A stretch of 64,000 nucleotides of DNA from Thiothrix eikelboomii. Lineage in GTDB: Bacteria; Pseudomonadota; Gammaproteobacteria; Thiotrichales; Thiotrichaceae. Each line of letters opens with the position of its first letter. Within the stretch, counting starts at the first letter, position 1. The translations under genes were made by a program, and so were the position numbers. Below are positions 1 to 9,321 of the stretch, in pieces. The stretch spans positions 186,001 to 250,000 of the forward strand of contig NZ_FUYB01000003.1 of assembly GCF_900167255.1 (NCBI RefSeq), in the 5' to 3' direction. Below the pieces are notes generated by a model. It saw only the letters and a program-made list of their open reading frames with translations, was not told where the DNA came from and did not search any database.

Positions 1-382
1 CGCGCACCGCTGGCGAGCAGGCACAATTACCCAAGCAATACACTGGTTCTAAACTAATACAGCCATCGGCAGTAGTTTGGTGATAATTCAGCCCTAAAGC
101 CGCTTTAGCATGTGTCTCTAAATCACGTCCCCCCATCGCTTGACAGGATTCAGCTCGACAAATTTGCAAGACATACTTGCCGGGGGGCGTGGTACGGAAA
201 TGATGATAAAAGCTCAGTACCCCCTGCACTTCTGCCCGAGATAAATTTAGACTGTGAGCAATTAAAGGCGTGGCTTCCGCAGGTATATAACCGAATTGAG
301 CTTGAAGCGCATGCAAAGTGGGCAATAAAGCACCCGCTTGGTTGCTGTGCGCATCAATCAAGGCTTGGATGGTGGCAGTCAT
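1..382 (-). CDS. fdsG: NAD-dependent formate dehydrogenase gamma subunit (partial, C-terminus off the window)
   Basis: NuoE-like thioredoxin-fold [2Fe-2S] subunit of a soluble NAD+-linked formate dehydrogenase, passing electrons between the flavin subunit and the molybdenum subunit. I translated the minus strand from the ATG at 382: it begins [10 protein letters not shown] and is open to the window edge, about 127 residues. The four cluster ligands are visible as CRAESC and CLGNC, in the FdsG pattern ([14 protein letters not shown], then [13 protein letters not shown]) rather than that of the NuoE found in the nuo operon at 7.5 kb. The rest of the fds cluster should lie to the left. A LysR-type gene sits just upstream on the same strand. 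HoxE of a NAD-reducing hydrogenase is a less likely alternative. Confidence 0.82.
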   Translation of the reverse strand, partial: MTATIQALIDAHSNQAGALLPTLHALQAQFGYIPAEATPLIAHSLNLSRAEVQGVLSFYHHFRTTPPGKYVLQICRAESCQAMGGRDLETHAKAALGLNYHQTTADGCISLEPVYCLGNCACSPAVR

Positions 383-567
383 AGTAAGCATCCTGATTAT
401 TTTATAACTGAGGGCAAGCTAGCTGGAGGCTTATAAATAGGCGCTCTCCCTCATCTTTGCAGCATAGGGCAAGTAGTTTGTTTGGGAAAGCAGAAAATTT
501 AGAAGAAGTGTTCGGATTTATTGCACAAAAACATCAAACAACGCTTGTACCTAAACCTCAGGACAAC

Positions 568-1476
568 CTAAGCTGCAGGAGACAGCAAGGGTGGCTGACT
601 CAACTGTTTGGCGGTCTGAATCAAAGCTGTCAATAAAGGCGACCAAGGTTCTCTGCCTGCGACGACTAAACCCGTTTGTGAACTAAACCTCGGTTCAGTC
701 AGTGGCAACACTTTTACACCCGCAGGCACACCAATCAGCTCCAAGACATTCTCCGGCAAAATGGCTGACCAACCGCCAGCTGATACATGGGCAAGCATGC
801 TAATAATCGAATTAGTTTCCAAACTCGGTTCGGCGCTATAGCCCAATTGACTAAAAATCGCGTCAATCATTTTCCGATTTTGCATATCCGGCGTCAGTAA
901 ACATAGCGGCGTGTGAGTCGCTTCATACCAAGTAATCGCTTCACGGTTGGCGAGTTCGCTCTCCATCGGGCATAAAAATACATGATGTTCCTCCCACAAA
1001 GACACCGTGAATAATTGCTGCTGTATACCCGATTCGACATACATAATGCCTGCATCCAGATCGAATTGTTGCATGCGTTTCAGAATGTCATTCGTACCTA
1101 ATGAGCGCACCTCGAAATTGACTTGGGGATGTTGACGCGCAAACGCAGCGGTTAGACTCGCGACGACGGTGAGTGCGGTTGGAATCACCCCCAAACTTAA
1201 ATGACCCGTCAGTTCTTCACGCAAAGAACGCAGCTCTTGGCGCAAGCCCTCAGCAGTACTTGCTAAACGAATGGCATGCTCCACCACACATTGTCCTTCC
1301 CGAGTTAAACCACCAAACGAACGCCCTCGGTTCACCACCGCAACCCCCAGCTCTAATTCAATTTCACGAATCGCAGCGGATAAAGTGGAAGGGGAAATAT
1401 GGCAAGCAAGTGCAGCACGACCAAAATGCTTCTCACGGGCAAGAGCGATTAGATAAAGATATTTGCGGGCAATCAT
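568..1476 (-). CDS. LysR-family transcriptional regulator next to formate dehydrogenase
   Basis: DNA-binding regulator with an N-terminal winged helix-turn-helix (about residues 1-60, containing HFGRAALACHISPSTLSAAI) and a C-terminal periplasmic-binding-like effector domain. The start chosen is the ATG at 1476, giving MIARKYLYLIALAREKHFG, which matches the usual start of the LysR proteins found beside fds operons. An open frame runs upstream to 1545, but that extension does not look like LysR sequence. It lies upstream of and in the same direction as fdsG, separated by 185 bases, so it probably controls formate dehydrogenase expression; that is inference from position. About 302 residues, normal for the family. 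Confidence 0.88.
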   Translation of the reverse strand: MIARKYLYLIALAREKHFGRAALACHISPSTLSAAIREIELELGVAVVNRGRSFGGLTREGQCVVEHAIRLASTAEGLRQELRSLREELTGHLSLGVIPTALTVVASLTAAFARQHPQVNFEVRSLGTNDILKRMQQFDLDAGIMYVESGIQQQLFTVSLWEEHHVFLCPMESELANREAITWYEATHTPLCLLTPDMQNRKMIDAIFSQLGYSAEPSLETNSIISMLAHVSAGGWSAILPENVLELIGVPAGVKVLPLTEPRFSSQTGLVVAGREPWSPLLTALIQTAKQLSQPPLLSPAA

Positions 1477-1616
1477 CTTACCATTGTGCCAGCTTCCCCC
1501 CCACAAGACCATGCAGGCCTCTGCCATCGGCTGTTGCCCTGCCAAAAACTAAGGACATTAGGTTAAATTTCAGCAATTCGCAGTAAGCTTAGTGCATCCT
1601 ATTCTGGAGTTTTTCT

Positions 1617-2933
1617 ATGCAATACCCAAGCTTGCTAGTCTTCATTGGTAGTCTAACCCTTGCACTCACTGCTTGTAGTGAGTCTAAGCCCCCGGTGACT
1701 AGCTCCGTGGGTTATGGACAAAATCCTAAGCTACCCGCCCCTGAAAGCTCACTGATTCCGACGGTTAATATTGCACCCGCTGTCGGTTGGGCGAATGGAG
1801 CTAAACCACTACCCGCCCCAGGTTTAGCGGTTAATGCCTTTGCTAGTGGCTTAGATCATCCGCGCTGGCTCTATGTCTTACCTAATGGCGATGTTTTAGT
1901 CGCTGAAACCAATGCACCGCCTAAACCGGAAGCAGGCGGCCTGATGGCTCAAGCTCAACAATGGGTGATGAAACGAGCGGGAGCAGCCGTACCGAGCGCG
2001 AACCGGATAAGCTTGTTGCGGGATGCGAATGGCGATGGTATTGCTGAAATAAAAACCAATTTTTTAAGTAATCTTAACTCCCCGTTTGGCATGCAATTGC
2101 TTGGGAATACTTTGTATGTCGCGAATACCGATGCAATTGTCAGTTTCCCCTATCAAACCGGAGCTACTCAAATCAGTGCGGCGCCCACCAAACTCGCTGA
2201 TTTGCCAGCTGGCCCCATTAATTATCATTGGACAAAAAATATTATCGCCAGCCCAGATGGCTCTAAGCTCTACGCCACTGTCGGTTCGAATAGTAATGTG
2301 GGAGAACAGGGGTTGCAGCATGAAGTCAATCGTGCTGCCATTTTAGAGTTTGATCTAAAAACAGGAGCGCGCCGTGTGTTTGCTTCTGGCTTACGCAATC
2401 CGAATGGTTTAGCTTGGGAACCGCAAACCGGAGCACTGTGGACGACGGTCAATGAGCGAGATGAATTGGGCAATGATCTCGTACCGGATTATATGACCTC
2501 GGTTAAAGACGGCGGTTTTTATGGCTGGCCGTATAGCTATTTTGGACAGCAAGTTGATACGCGCATGCAACCACAAAACCCTGAGTTAGTCGCTCAAGCC
2601 TTAGTCCCTGATTATGCTCTAGGCGCACATACTGCCTCCTTAGGTTTGGCATTTTACCAAGGGCAAGCTTTACCCGCTCACTATCAAGGTGGGGCTTTTA
2701 TTGGTCAACATGGCTCATGGAATCGCCAACCGCGTAGTGGCTATAAACTGATCTTCGTGCCATTTAGCAAAGGTCAACCGACTGGCCTACCAGAAGATAT
2801 CTTGACGGGCTTTGTGAATGATCAAGGCCAAGCCTTAGGTCGACCTGTCGGAGTTGCTGTGGATTCAACAGGGGCGATATTAGTCGCTGATGATGTCGGC
2901 AATGTGATTTGGCGGGTGAGCGCTGCACCATAA
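1617..2933 (+). CDS. PQQ-dependent sugar/sorbosone dehydrogenase-like lipoprotein
   Basis: Predicted soluble beta-propeller dehydrogenase of the glucose/sorbosone dehydrogenase family, which oxidises sugars with PQQ in the periplasm. The N-terminus is a lipoprotein signal with lipobox LTAC (Cys20), so it is probably membrane-anchored. Family features are visible: [24 protein letters not shown] near residue 75, [27 protein letters not shown], and the closing [16 protein letters not shown] and [14 protein letters not shown] strands. A GGAG lies 7 bases before the ATG. It is divergent from the LysR gene. The actual substrate and PQQ use cannot be read from sequence. 438 residues, in the usual range. 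Confidence 0.82.
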   Translation: MQYPSLLVFIGSLTLALTACSESKPPVTSSVGYGQNPKLPAPESSLIPTVNIAPAVGWANGAKPLPAPGLAVNAFASGLDHPRWLYVLPNGDVLVAETNAPPKPEAGGLMAQAQQWVMKRAGAAVPSANRISLLRDANGDGIAEIKTNFLSNLNSPFGMQLLGNTLYVANTDAIVSFPYQTGATQISAAPTKLADLPAGPINYHWTKNIIASPDGSKLYATVGSNSNVGEQGLQHEVNRAAILEFDLKTGARRVFASGLRNPNGLAWEPQTGALWTTVNERDELGNDLVPDYMTSVKDGGFYGWPYSYFGQQVDTRMQPQNPELVAQALVPDYALGAHTASLGLAFYQGQALPAHYQGGAFIGQHGSWNRQPRSGYKLIFVPFSKGQPTGLPEDILTGFVNDQGQALGRPVGVAVDSTGAILVADDVGNVIWRVSAAP

Positions 2934-2949
2934 ATTTAGAATGAACCAT

Positions 2950-3921
2950 TTAAAATGAAGCTACACATCTATTGTGATGAATAGCTCGCGTATCAAACAC
3001 TGCCTGAGTCAGACGAATACTCGCGGGGAGTAGATTGAGTTTATACAAATGACGCGGATGAATACCACCGACCCCCGGATTCGCTAAATTATAGCGACTC
3101 CCTAATAAATCAGGATTGGTTAAATTACGAACCACACTCGCAATCCCAAGCCCTGACGCTAACTTAGGATCATACCAAGTTAAATAATCATCACAGTGCA
3201 GCCGCCCTTGATACGCATGTAATACACAGCAATTAATCCCTACAGTTTTGCCATTCAGTTGATAGCGGTCGATTTTTAAATTAGCTCGCCCAGAATGCTG
3301 TACGGCGGCTAACCAAGCAATCGTCACCCGAGCATAGGCCTCTTGATCGAGTAATTCAGCAGGGCTAAAACGCTCTGACCAGACTTCAATCAACCAAGGT
3401 CGAGCCTCTACAATATCGAGTAAGTTCCCTGGCTTAATCGTGAAAGCCCTGAGTCTTTTTAGCTTGCGGCGAATATCCGTGCGGCGACTCGGTGATAATA
3501 ATTGCAAGTACCGCTCCAGTGCCAAGCCATAAGCACTCGCCGTCGGCTCTTGCCTAAAGCTTGGGTCGTAACTGACAAGATCGGTATCAAAATAGGCTAA
3601 GCGTAAGCGCTTTAAAACCTGTGTAGCCCCCGGCGTATAGGTGGGGCTAATTGCGGGTGATTGGGGCATAGCCGCGATATAGGTATAGGTTTCATCGCTA
3701 TAACACTGCCCTACGGGTAAATAACCATTCGCTTGGCCATGATAGTCAAAACTTAAAAATAAGCGCGGGTTACGCATGCCCGGGTAACGCAACAATTGCT
3801 GCACTATCATGGGGGAAGCATACAAAGAGCCATCATCGAGGCTCTTAATGATTTGTAACTCTTTTGCGCTTAATTCCACTGGACACTGTTCCCTGCCAAA
3901 CTCGTCCCTAAAGCTCGCCAA
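2950..3921 (-). CDS. Putative FemAB/GNAT-like acyltransferase family protein
   Basis: 323-residue protein without signal peptide or membrane segments. The C-terminal half (about residues 140-300) resembles the acyl-CoA N-acyltransferase fold of the FemAB/BioF2-like group: SPSRRTDIRRKLKRLRAF followed by WSERFSPAELLDQEAYARVTIAWL, then strand-rich segments and GLGIASVVRNLTN. No catalytic signature is decisive, so the assignment rests on overall pattern. It converges on the sugar dehydrogenase gene with a 16-base gap and is followed upstream by a CDGSH gene on the same strand. An unknown function is quite possible. Confidence 0.5.
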   Translation of the reverse strand: MASFRDEFGREQCPVELSAKELQIIKSLDDGSLYASPMIVQQLLRYPGMRNPRLFLSFDYHGQANGYLPVGQCYSDETYTYIAAMPQSPAISPTYTPGATQVLKRLRLAYFDTDLVSYDPSFRQEPTASAYGLALERYLQLLSPSRRTDIRRKLKRLRAFTIKPGNLLDIVEARPWLIEVWSERFSPAELLDQEAYARVTIAWLAAVQHSGRANLKIDRYQLNGKTVGINCCVLHAYQGRLHCDDYLTWYDPKLASGLGIASVVRNLTNPDLLGSRYNLANPGVGGIHPRHLYKLNLLPASIRLTQAVFDTRAIHHNRCVASF

Positions 3922-3990
3922 ATTAGCCTTAAGATACTAGCTAAAAGCACATAGCTGGCAGTGGAACCACGATTAACTGGCGGCTAGTGC

Positions 3991-4425
3991 TCAATCCGTA
4001 AAGCCGATCTTTTGATGTGAGCCATCACAATAGGGTTTATTGGCCGAAGCACCACAACGGCATAAGGCAGTCATCTTGGTATGCGTTGTGATTGTGCCGT
4101 TTTTATCCTGAATTTCAATCTTGCCTTGCACTAATAACGGGCCATTAGGCGCCAATTTAATCTTAACTATCTCAGCAGCCGAGGGCGTGACAGGCATTGG
4201 CTGCTCAGCCAGTTTGTAGGACAAAGCCCCCGAAGGACAGCTGCTCACCTGCGCAATCAGCTGTTCGGTGGTCGCGGCATCCATCTTCACCCACGGGCGT
4301 TGTTGAGGATTAAAAACCGCTGGTAGACCACGAAAACATAAGGTGGAATGAATACATTTGCTAGGCTGCCAGACAATAGTCAGCTCACCATTTGAATACT
4401 CTTTAACAACTGCTTGCTCAGACAT
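3991..4425 (-). CDS. Fused divergent 4Fe-4S mono-cluster (YjdI-like) and CDGSH iron-sulfur protein
   Basis: Two iron-sulfur modules in about 144 residues. The N-terminal part (IVWQPSKCIHSTLCFRGLP ... VSSCPSGALSYK) matches the YjdI-type Fer4_19 domain. The C-terminal part has the CDGSH signature C-x-C-x2-S-x3-P-x-C-D-G-S-H (CRCGASANKPYCDGSH), which binds a labile [2Fe-2S] cluster with three Cys and one His. The start is set at 4425 because GGAGG sits 8 bases upstream of that ATG; an in-frame ATG five codons earlier overlaps that ribosome binding site. Role unknown; iron-sulfur storage or redox sensing is the usual guess for the family. Confidence 0.85.
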   Translation of the reverse strand: MSEQAVVKEYSNGELTIVWQPSKCIHSTLCFRGLPAVFNPQQRPWVKMDAATTEQLIAQVSSCPSGALSYKLAEQPMPVTPSAAEIVKIKLAPNGPLLVQGKIEIQDKNGTITTHTKMTALCRCGASANKPYCDGSHQKIGFTD

Positions 4426-4733
4426 AGATAGTTCCTCCAACTAGGTCATCTGATCATAGCATTTTTTTAGCAAAATTTAGGGAATGAACATGTATCCACC
4501 CCCCTCTCCTAGCCCTAAACTCGAAATCAGCCTGCAGCAACCGCATCTATCACCTTTAGCGCAAATTTAAATAGCTATCCTCTCCAATGGAGTAATAGGT
4601 TTGTTAGTTAAATCCGCTTACACTCAGTCGGCATAAGAGAATATTAATTTTCTTATCACTTTTACCTCACTACCCCAATCGTATTCAATATATGAATGAT
4701 GGTGAGTTGTAATAAGTCAGGAGGGGAGTTAGC

Positions 4734-5090
4734 ATGCTGGGAGAATACCTACCCATTCTCATTTTTTTAGCTGTTGGTTTTATAATAGCTGTAGTTCTAT
4801 TAGGACTCGGACTTATTGCTGGACCACGCCGACCCGACCTAGAAAAAGACTCACCTTTTGAGTGTGGCTTTGCCCCTTTTGAAGATGCTCGAATGAATTT
4901 TGACATTCGTTATTATCTCGTCGCTATTCTATTTATTATCTTTGATTTAGAAATTGCCTTTTTATTTCCGTGGGCGGTTGTATTAGATACCATTGGAGTA
5001 TTTGGTATAGCCGTGATGGGAATTTTCTTAAGTATTTTAATTGTCGGCTTTATTTATGAGTGGAAACAAGGGGCGCTCGAATGGGAATAG
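4734..5090 (+). CDS. nuoA: NADH-quinone oxidoreductase subunit A
   Basis: First gene of the complex I operon; small membrane subunit with three transmembrane helices that, with NuoJ, K and H, forms the junction between the peripheral and membrane arms. It contains the conserved stretches KDSPFECGF and [27 protein letters not shown]. 118 residues, usual length. AGGAGGGG lies 8 bases before the ATG. The 293-base upstream gap (4441-4733) must hold the operon promoter, but I could not assign convincing -35/-10 boxes. The 3' end overlaps nuoB by 10 bases. Confidence 0.97.
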   Translation: MLGEYLPILIFLAVGFIIAVVLLGLGLIAGPRRPDLEKDSPFECGFAPFEDARMNFDIRYYLVAILFIIFDLEIAFLFPWAVVLDTIGVFGIAVMGIFLSILIVGFIYEWKQGALEWE

Positions 5091-5563
5091 AGGGCGTACT
5101 AGAAAAAGGTTTTGTGACCACAACCGCCGATAAATTAATTAACTGGGCACGCACTGGCTCGATGTGGCCGATGACCTTTGGCTTAGCATGCTGTGCGGTA
5201 GAAATGATGCATGCAGGGGCGGCACGTTATGACCTTGACCGCTTTGGGATTATTTTTCGCCCTAGCCCCCGCCAATCAGATGTGATGATTGTTGCAGGCA
5301 CTTTGACCAATAAAATGGCTCCTGCCTTACGGAAGGTTTACAACCAAATGGCTGAACCTCGTTGGGTAATTTCGATGGGTTCATGTGCTAATGGCGGCGG
5401 GTATTATCATTATTCGTATGCCGTAGTACGCGGCTGTGATCGGATTGTGCCCGTTGATATTTATGTACCCGGTTGCCCACCCACTGCAGAAGCCTTGATT
5501 TATGGGATTCTGCAATTACAGAACAAAATCCGCCGCACTAATACGATTGCACGGAGAGCCTGA
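5081..5563 (+). CDS. nuoB: NADH-quinone oxidoreductase subunit B
   Basis: Peripheral-arm subunit that carries cluster N2, the last [4Fe-4S] before quinone. Ligand cysteines are visible in [17 protein letters not shown] and [15 protein letters not shown]. The start at 5081 ([19 protein letters not shown]) is preferred over a frame beginning at 5060 because it matches other NuoB proteins. The gene overlaps the end of nuoA by 10 bases, and its TGA overlaps the nuoC ATG by one base, indicating translational coupling. 160 residues. Confidence 0.97.
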   Translation: MGIEGVLEKGFVTTTADKLINWARTGSMWPMTFGLACCAVEMMHAGAARYDLDRFGIIFRPSPRQSDVMIVAGTLTNKMAPALRKVYNQMAEPRWVISMGSCANGGGYYHYSYAVVRGCDRIVPVDIYVPGCPPTAEALIYGILQLQNKIRRTNTIARRA

Positions 5564-6240
5564 TGACCGAGAAACTGGCGCAAATCCATGCTTATCTACA
5601 AACCCAGCTCAGCGAGCAATTAAGCGCAATTAAGTATGAATTTAATGAGTTAACCCTAGAGCTGCCGGTGGCACACTGGTTAGCAGTCGCCGAGTTCTTA
5701 CGTCAGGATGAACGCTTAGCTTGCCATCAAATAATCGACTTATGCGGGGTCGATTATTTGACCTTCGGGGATGCCGAATGGGATGTGACGACCGCAAGTC
5801 GACGCGGGTTTAGTCGTGCGGTGCAGTCAACTGAGGCTGATGCTTTATTTGAATTTGCTCAACCAACATCGTCTGCCACGCTGAGTTATCCACGTTATGC
5901 CGTGGTTGTACATGTCTTATCCGTCCAACACAATTTCCGGCTGCGGCTACGTACTTGGGCAGAGAATAATGACCTACCGCTAATTCCCTCGCTTGTACCG
6001 ATTTGGAATGCCGCCAATTGGTTCGAGCGCGAAGCCTTTGACTTGTTTGGAATTTTATTTACAGGGCATCCAGATCTACGCCGTATTTTAACGGATTACG
6101 GGTTTGTGGGGCATCCCTTCCGTAAAGATTTCCCCTTAATTGGCCAAGTCGAAATGTTCTATGACCCTGAACTAAAACGGGTAGCGTATAAGCCTGTGTC
6201 GATTGAGGCTCGTGTGCTGGTTCCCCGGGTAATTCGGTGA
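5563..6240 (+). CDS. nuoC: NADH-quinone oxidoreductase subunit C (30 kDa)
   Basis: Peripheral-arm structural subunit near the quinone site. The family signature is present as NWFEREAFDLFGILFTGHPDLRRILTDYGFVGHPFRKDFPL (residues about 158-195; E-R-E-x2-D-[LM]-[FY]-G and the following H-P-x-L-R-R). 225 residues. It is a separate gene, not fused to nuoD as in Escherichia coli. It starts inside the nuoB stop codon. A 36-base gap separates it from nuoD. Confidence 0.96.
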   Translation: MTEKLAQIHAYLQTQLSEQLSAIKYEFNELTLELPVAHWLAVAEFLRQDERLACHQIIDLCGVDYLTFGDAEWDVTTASRRGFSRAVQSTEADALFEFAQPTSSATLSYPRYAVVVHVLSVQHNFRLRLRTWAENNDLPLIPSLVPIWNAANWFEREAFDLFGILFTGHPDLRRILTDYGFVGHPFRKDFPLIGQVEMFYDPELKRVAYKPVSIEARVLVPRVIR

Positions 6241-6276
6241 TGATGATCCTGTTTCAACCTAGGAAGCTCATGACTC

Positions 6277-7527
6277 ATGCCTGAAATTCGCAATTTTACG
6301 CTGAACTTCGGTCCTGCGCATCCTGCGGCACATGGCGTACTGCGCCTAGTCTTAGAAATGGATGGTGAGGTGATTGTACGGGCAGACCCCCATATTGGTT
6401 TACTCCACCGTGGTACAGAGAAATTAGCTGAAACTAAGCCCTATAACCAGAGCATTGGTTATATGGATCGCCTGGACTATGTGTCCATGATGTGTAATGA
6501 ACACGGTTATGTGTTAGCGATCGAAAAACTACTCGGGATTACCCCCCCCGAGCGCGCTTTATATATTCGCACCCTCTTCGATGAAATTACTCGTATTCTC
6601 AATCATTTATTATGGATAGGTATGCATGCTTTAGACATTGGTGCCATGTCTATGTTTATTTATGCCTTCCGTGAACGCGAAGACCTGATGGATGCCTATG
6701 AAGCCGTTTCTGGCACACGCATGCATGCGAGTTATTATCGTCCAGGGGGAGTGTATCGAGATTTACCTGATGCTATGCCGCAGTATGAAGCCTCTCGTTT
6801 TTGCTCCGAGTCAGAAGCTAAACGCTTAAATGAAAATCGGCAAGGTTCATTATTAGATTTCTTAGAAGATTTTACGCAGCGATTTCCAAGTTATTTAGCT
6901 GAGTATGAAAACTTATTAACGGATAACCGTATTTGGAAGCAACGTTTAGTCAATATTGGCATTGTTTCACCTGAACGCGCTTTACAACTAGGGCTAACGG
7001 GACCAATGCTACGTGGCTCTGGCATAGCTTGGGATATTCGTAAAAAACAAGCTTATGCTGTTTATGATCAAGTTGAATTTGATATTCCAATTGGTACGAA
7101 TGGAGATAGTTATGATCGCTATTTAGTTCGTATGGAAGAAATGTTTCAATCCAATCGAATTATTAAACAATGTATTGCTTGGTTAAGAAAAAATCCAGGT
7201 CCTGTTATCGCCGACGATAAAATAGCCCCACCCAAACGAGTGGCGATGAAGCAGGATATGGAGGCTTTAATTCATCATTTTAAATTGATGACTGAAGGTT
7301 ATTGTTTACCCGTCGGTGAGGCTTATGCCGCCGTAGAACATCCTAAAGGTGAGTTTGGCTGTTATATCCTTTCGGATGGTGCTAATAAACCGTATCGCTT
7401 AAAAATCCGCGCCCCCGGCTTTACCCACTTAGCTGCAATGGATGAAATGGCCAGAGGGCATATGTTAGCGGATGTAGTCACGATTATTGGCACACAAGAT
7501 ATTGTATTTGGGGAGATTGACCGCTAA
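6277..7527 (+). CDS. nuoD: NADH-quinone oxidoreductase subunit D (49 kDa)
   Basis: Quinone-site subunit of complex I, related to the large subunit of NiFe hydrogenases but lacking its metal ligands. It has the characteristic start ([31 protein letters not shown]), the HRGTEKLAE and [12 protein letters not shown] segments, and ends with [36 protein letters not shown]. 416 residues, normal. Its stop overlaps the start of nuoE by one base. Confidence 0.97.
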   Translation: MPEIRNFTLNFGPAHPAAHGVLRLVLEMDGEVIVRADPHIGLLHRGTEKLAETKPYNQSIGYMDRLDYVSMMCNEHGYVLAIEKLLGITPPERALYIRTLFDEITRILNHLLWIGMHALDIGAMSMFIYAFREREDLMDAYEAVSGTRMHASYYRPGGVYRDLPDAMPQYEASRFCSESEAKRLNENRQGSLLDFLEDFTQRFPSYLAEYENLLTDNRIWKQRLVNIGIVSPERALQLGLTGPMLRGSGIAWDIRKKQAYAVYDQVEFDIPIGTNGDSYDRYLVRMEEMFQSNRIIKQCIAWLRKNPGPVIADDKIAPPKRVAMKQDMEALIHHFKLMTEGYCLPVGEAYAAVEHPKGEFGCYILSDGANKPYRLKIRAPGFTHLAAMDEMARGHMLADVVTIIGTQDIVFGEIDR

Positions 7528-8033
7528 TGACTGAGCTTGATCTTAACCGCCCTCCTCTTAGCGCTTATGAACGTACAGAAATTGATCGGTGGTTACAGCG
7601 CTACCCCGCCGATCGCAAACAATCCGCGTTATTAGCGGCTTTACATGCTGTGATGCATACCGACCATTATGTCTCTGTCGAGAAAATGGAGGCGGTCGCT
7701 GACTACTTGGGCTTACCTGCGATTACCGTCTATGAAGTGGCAAGCTTCTATTCCATGTATGAATTAGCTGAGACAGCGGCGGCTCGCTACAGTATTTCGG
7801 TTTGTACCAATCTGTCTTGCATGCTGTGTGGTGCAGATCAAATAGTGGAGCAACTTGAGCGCAAATTAGGAGTGAAATTAGGTCAAGCCACTGCTGATGG
7901 TAAATTCTTTCTCAAAAAAGAAGAGGAGTGTCTAGCCGCTTGTAGCTCTGCGCCAATGATGCAAATTAACCATGTTTATCACACGCATTTGATGCCTGAA
8001 AAACTGGATCAAATCCTCGACAGACTGGAGTAA
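7527..8033 (+). CDS. nuoE: NADH-quinone oxidoreductase subunit E
   Basis: Thioredoxin-fold subunit holding the off-path [2Fe-2S] cluster N1a. Ligand cysteines occur in VCTNLSC and ECLAACSSAP. The N-terminal helical part includes QSALLAALHAVMH and VADYLGLPAITVYEVASFYSMY. 168 residues. The ATG overlaps the nuoD stop; nuoF follows after 4 bases. It is distinct from the FdsG homologue at the left edge of the window. Confidence 0.96.
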   Translation: MTELDLNRPPLSAYERTEIDRWLQRYPADRKQSALLAALHAVMHTDHYVSVEKMEAVADYLGLPAITVYEVASFYSMYELAETAAARYSISVCTNLSCMLCGADQIVEQLERKLGVKLGQATADGKFFLKKEEECLAACSSAPMMQINHVYHTHLMPEKLDQILDRLE

Positions 8034-8037
8034 GTAG

Positions 8038-9318
8038 ATGACCAATCAAGTCTGTTTTGCAAGTTTACAATTCGGGGATCAGGCCGCTAGCTTAGACAGT
8101 TATTTAAAATTAGGTGGCTATCAAGCTTGGCGGAAAATTTTGGCAGAAAAAACATCGGCCGAAACCATTATTGAAGAAATTAAACGCTCAGGTTTACGTG
8201 GACGCGGCGGAGCTGGCTTTCCAACTGGTTTAAAGTGGAGTTTTATGCCACGGACGATGCCGGGGCAAAAATATCTGGTGTGTAACTCGGATGAATCTGA
8301 ACCTGGTACCTGTAAAGATCGCGATATTCTACGCTTTAATCCACATGCTTTAGTCGAAGGCATGGCCATTGCCGCTTATGTGATAGGTGCCACAGTGGGC
8401 TATAACTACCTGCGGGGTGAGTTTATGGATGAGCCTTGGCTACGTTTCGAACAAGCGGTTCAAGAAGCCTATGCCCTTGGCTTATTAGGCAAAAATATTC
8501 AAGGCTCAGGGGTTGATTTTGACTTATACAGCAGTCTAGGTGCAGGGGCTTATATCTGTGGAGAGGAAACTGCTCTCTTAGAATCCTTAGAGGGCAAAAA
8601 AGGCCAACCCCGCTTTAAACCCCCATATCCAGCCAGTTTTGGCTTATATGGATGTCCCACCACAATTAACAATACCGAAACCCTCGCTTCGATTCCCAGC
8701 ATTATGCGCAATGGCGGGCAATGGTTCGCCGATTTAGGGGTAGCCAACTCTGGCGGCGAAAAATTATTTTCTATGTCGGGTCACTTGAATAATCCGGGTA
8801 ACTTTGAAATTCCAATGGGAACGCCCTTCACCGAGTTATTAACGATGGCAGGTGGTGTTCGTCAGGGGCGGCAATTAAAAGCTGTCATCCCCGGTGGGTC
8901 ATCTGTACCGGTACTCAAAGGCGAGGTCATGCTCGGCTTGACGATGGATTATGACTCAATTGCTAAAGCAGGGTCGTATCTTGGTTCAGGTGCGGTGATT
9001 GTGATGGACGATACCACGGATATGGTTAAGGTCTTACAACGGATTTCACGCTTTTATTATTCCGAATCCTGTGGTCAATGCACGCCTTGCCGTGAAGGTA
9101 CCGGCTGGTTATATCGTTTAGTCACCCGCATTGTCGAGGGACAAGGACAAGCAGAAGATCTCAATCGCTTAGAGAGCATTGCACATAATATTGAAGGACG
9201 CTCGATTTGTGCCTTGGGGGATGCAGCTGCCATGCCTGTGTGGAGTTTTGTGAAAAACTTCCGTGAAGAGTTTGAATACTATCTTGAGCATGGACGTAGC
9301 AAGGTGACCCAAGGGTAA
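8038..9318 (+). CDS. nuoF: NADH-quinone oxidoreductase subunit F (NADH-binding)
   Basis: Entry point of complex I: binds NADH and FMN and carries [4Fe-4S] cluster N3. The glycine-rich nucleotide-binding segment [16 protein letters not shown] lies near residues 53-70, and [21 protein letters not shown] follows. The cluster ligands are in [13 protein letters not shown] and [13 protein letters not shown]. 426 residues, usual length. nuoG follows after 3 bases. Confidence 0.97.
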   Translation: MTNQVCFASLQFGDQAASLDSYLKLGGYQAWRKILAEKTSAETIIEEIKRSGLRGRGGAGFPTGLKWSFMPRTMPGQKYLVCNSDESEPGTCKDRDILRFNPHALVEGMAIAAYVIGATVGYNYLRGEFMDEPWLRFEQAVQEAYALGLLGKNIQGSGVDFDLYSSLGAGAYICGEETALLESLEGKKGQPRFKPPYPASFGLYGCPTTINNTETLASIPSIMRNGGQWFADLGVANSGGEKLFSMSGHLNNPGNFEIPMGTPFTELLTMAGGVRQGRQLKAVIPGGSSVPVLKGEVMLGLTMDYDSIAKAGSYLGSGAVIVMDDTTDMVKVLQRISRFYYSESCGQCTPCREGTGWLYRLVTRIVEGQGQAEDLNRLESIAHNIEGRSICALGDAAAMPVWSFVKNFREEFEYYLEHGRSKVTQG

Positions 9319-9321
9319 AAC

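Noticed and set aside
112-384. Plus-strand open frame of 90 codons at the left edge
   Set aside because: It is antisense to the fdsG coding frame, whose cysteine motifs are intact on the minus strand.
1173-1586. Plus-strand open frame opposite the LysR gene
   Set aside because: No recognisable protein features; the LysR frame on the minus strand has full family similarity.
4441-4733. Defined sigma-70 promoter boxes before nuoA
   Set aside because: A TTGTTA at 4601 and TACACT at 4619 are only 12 bases apart, too close; no other pair was convincing.
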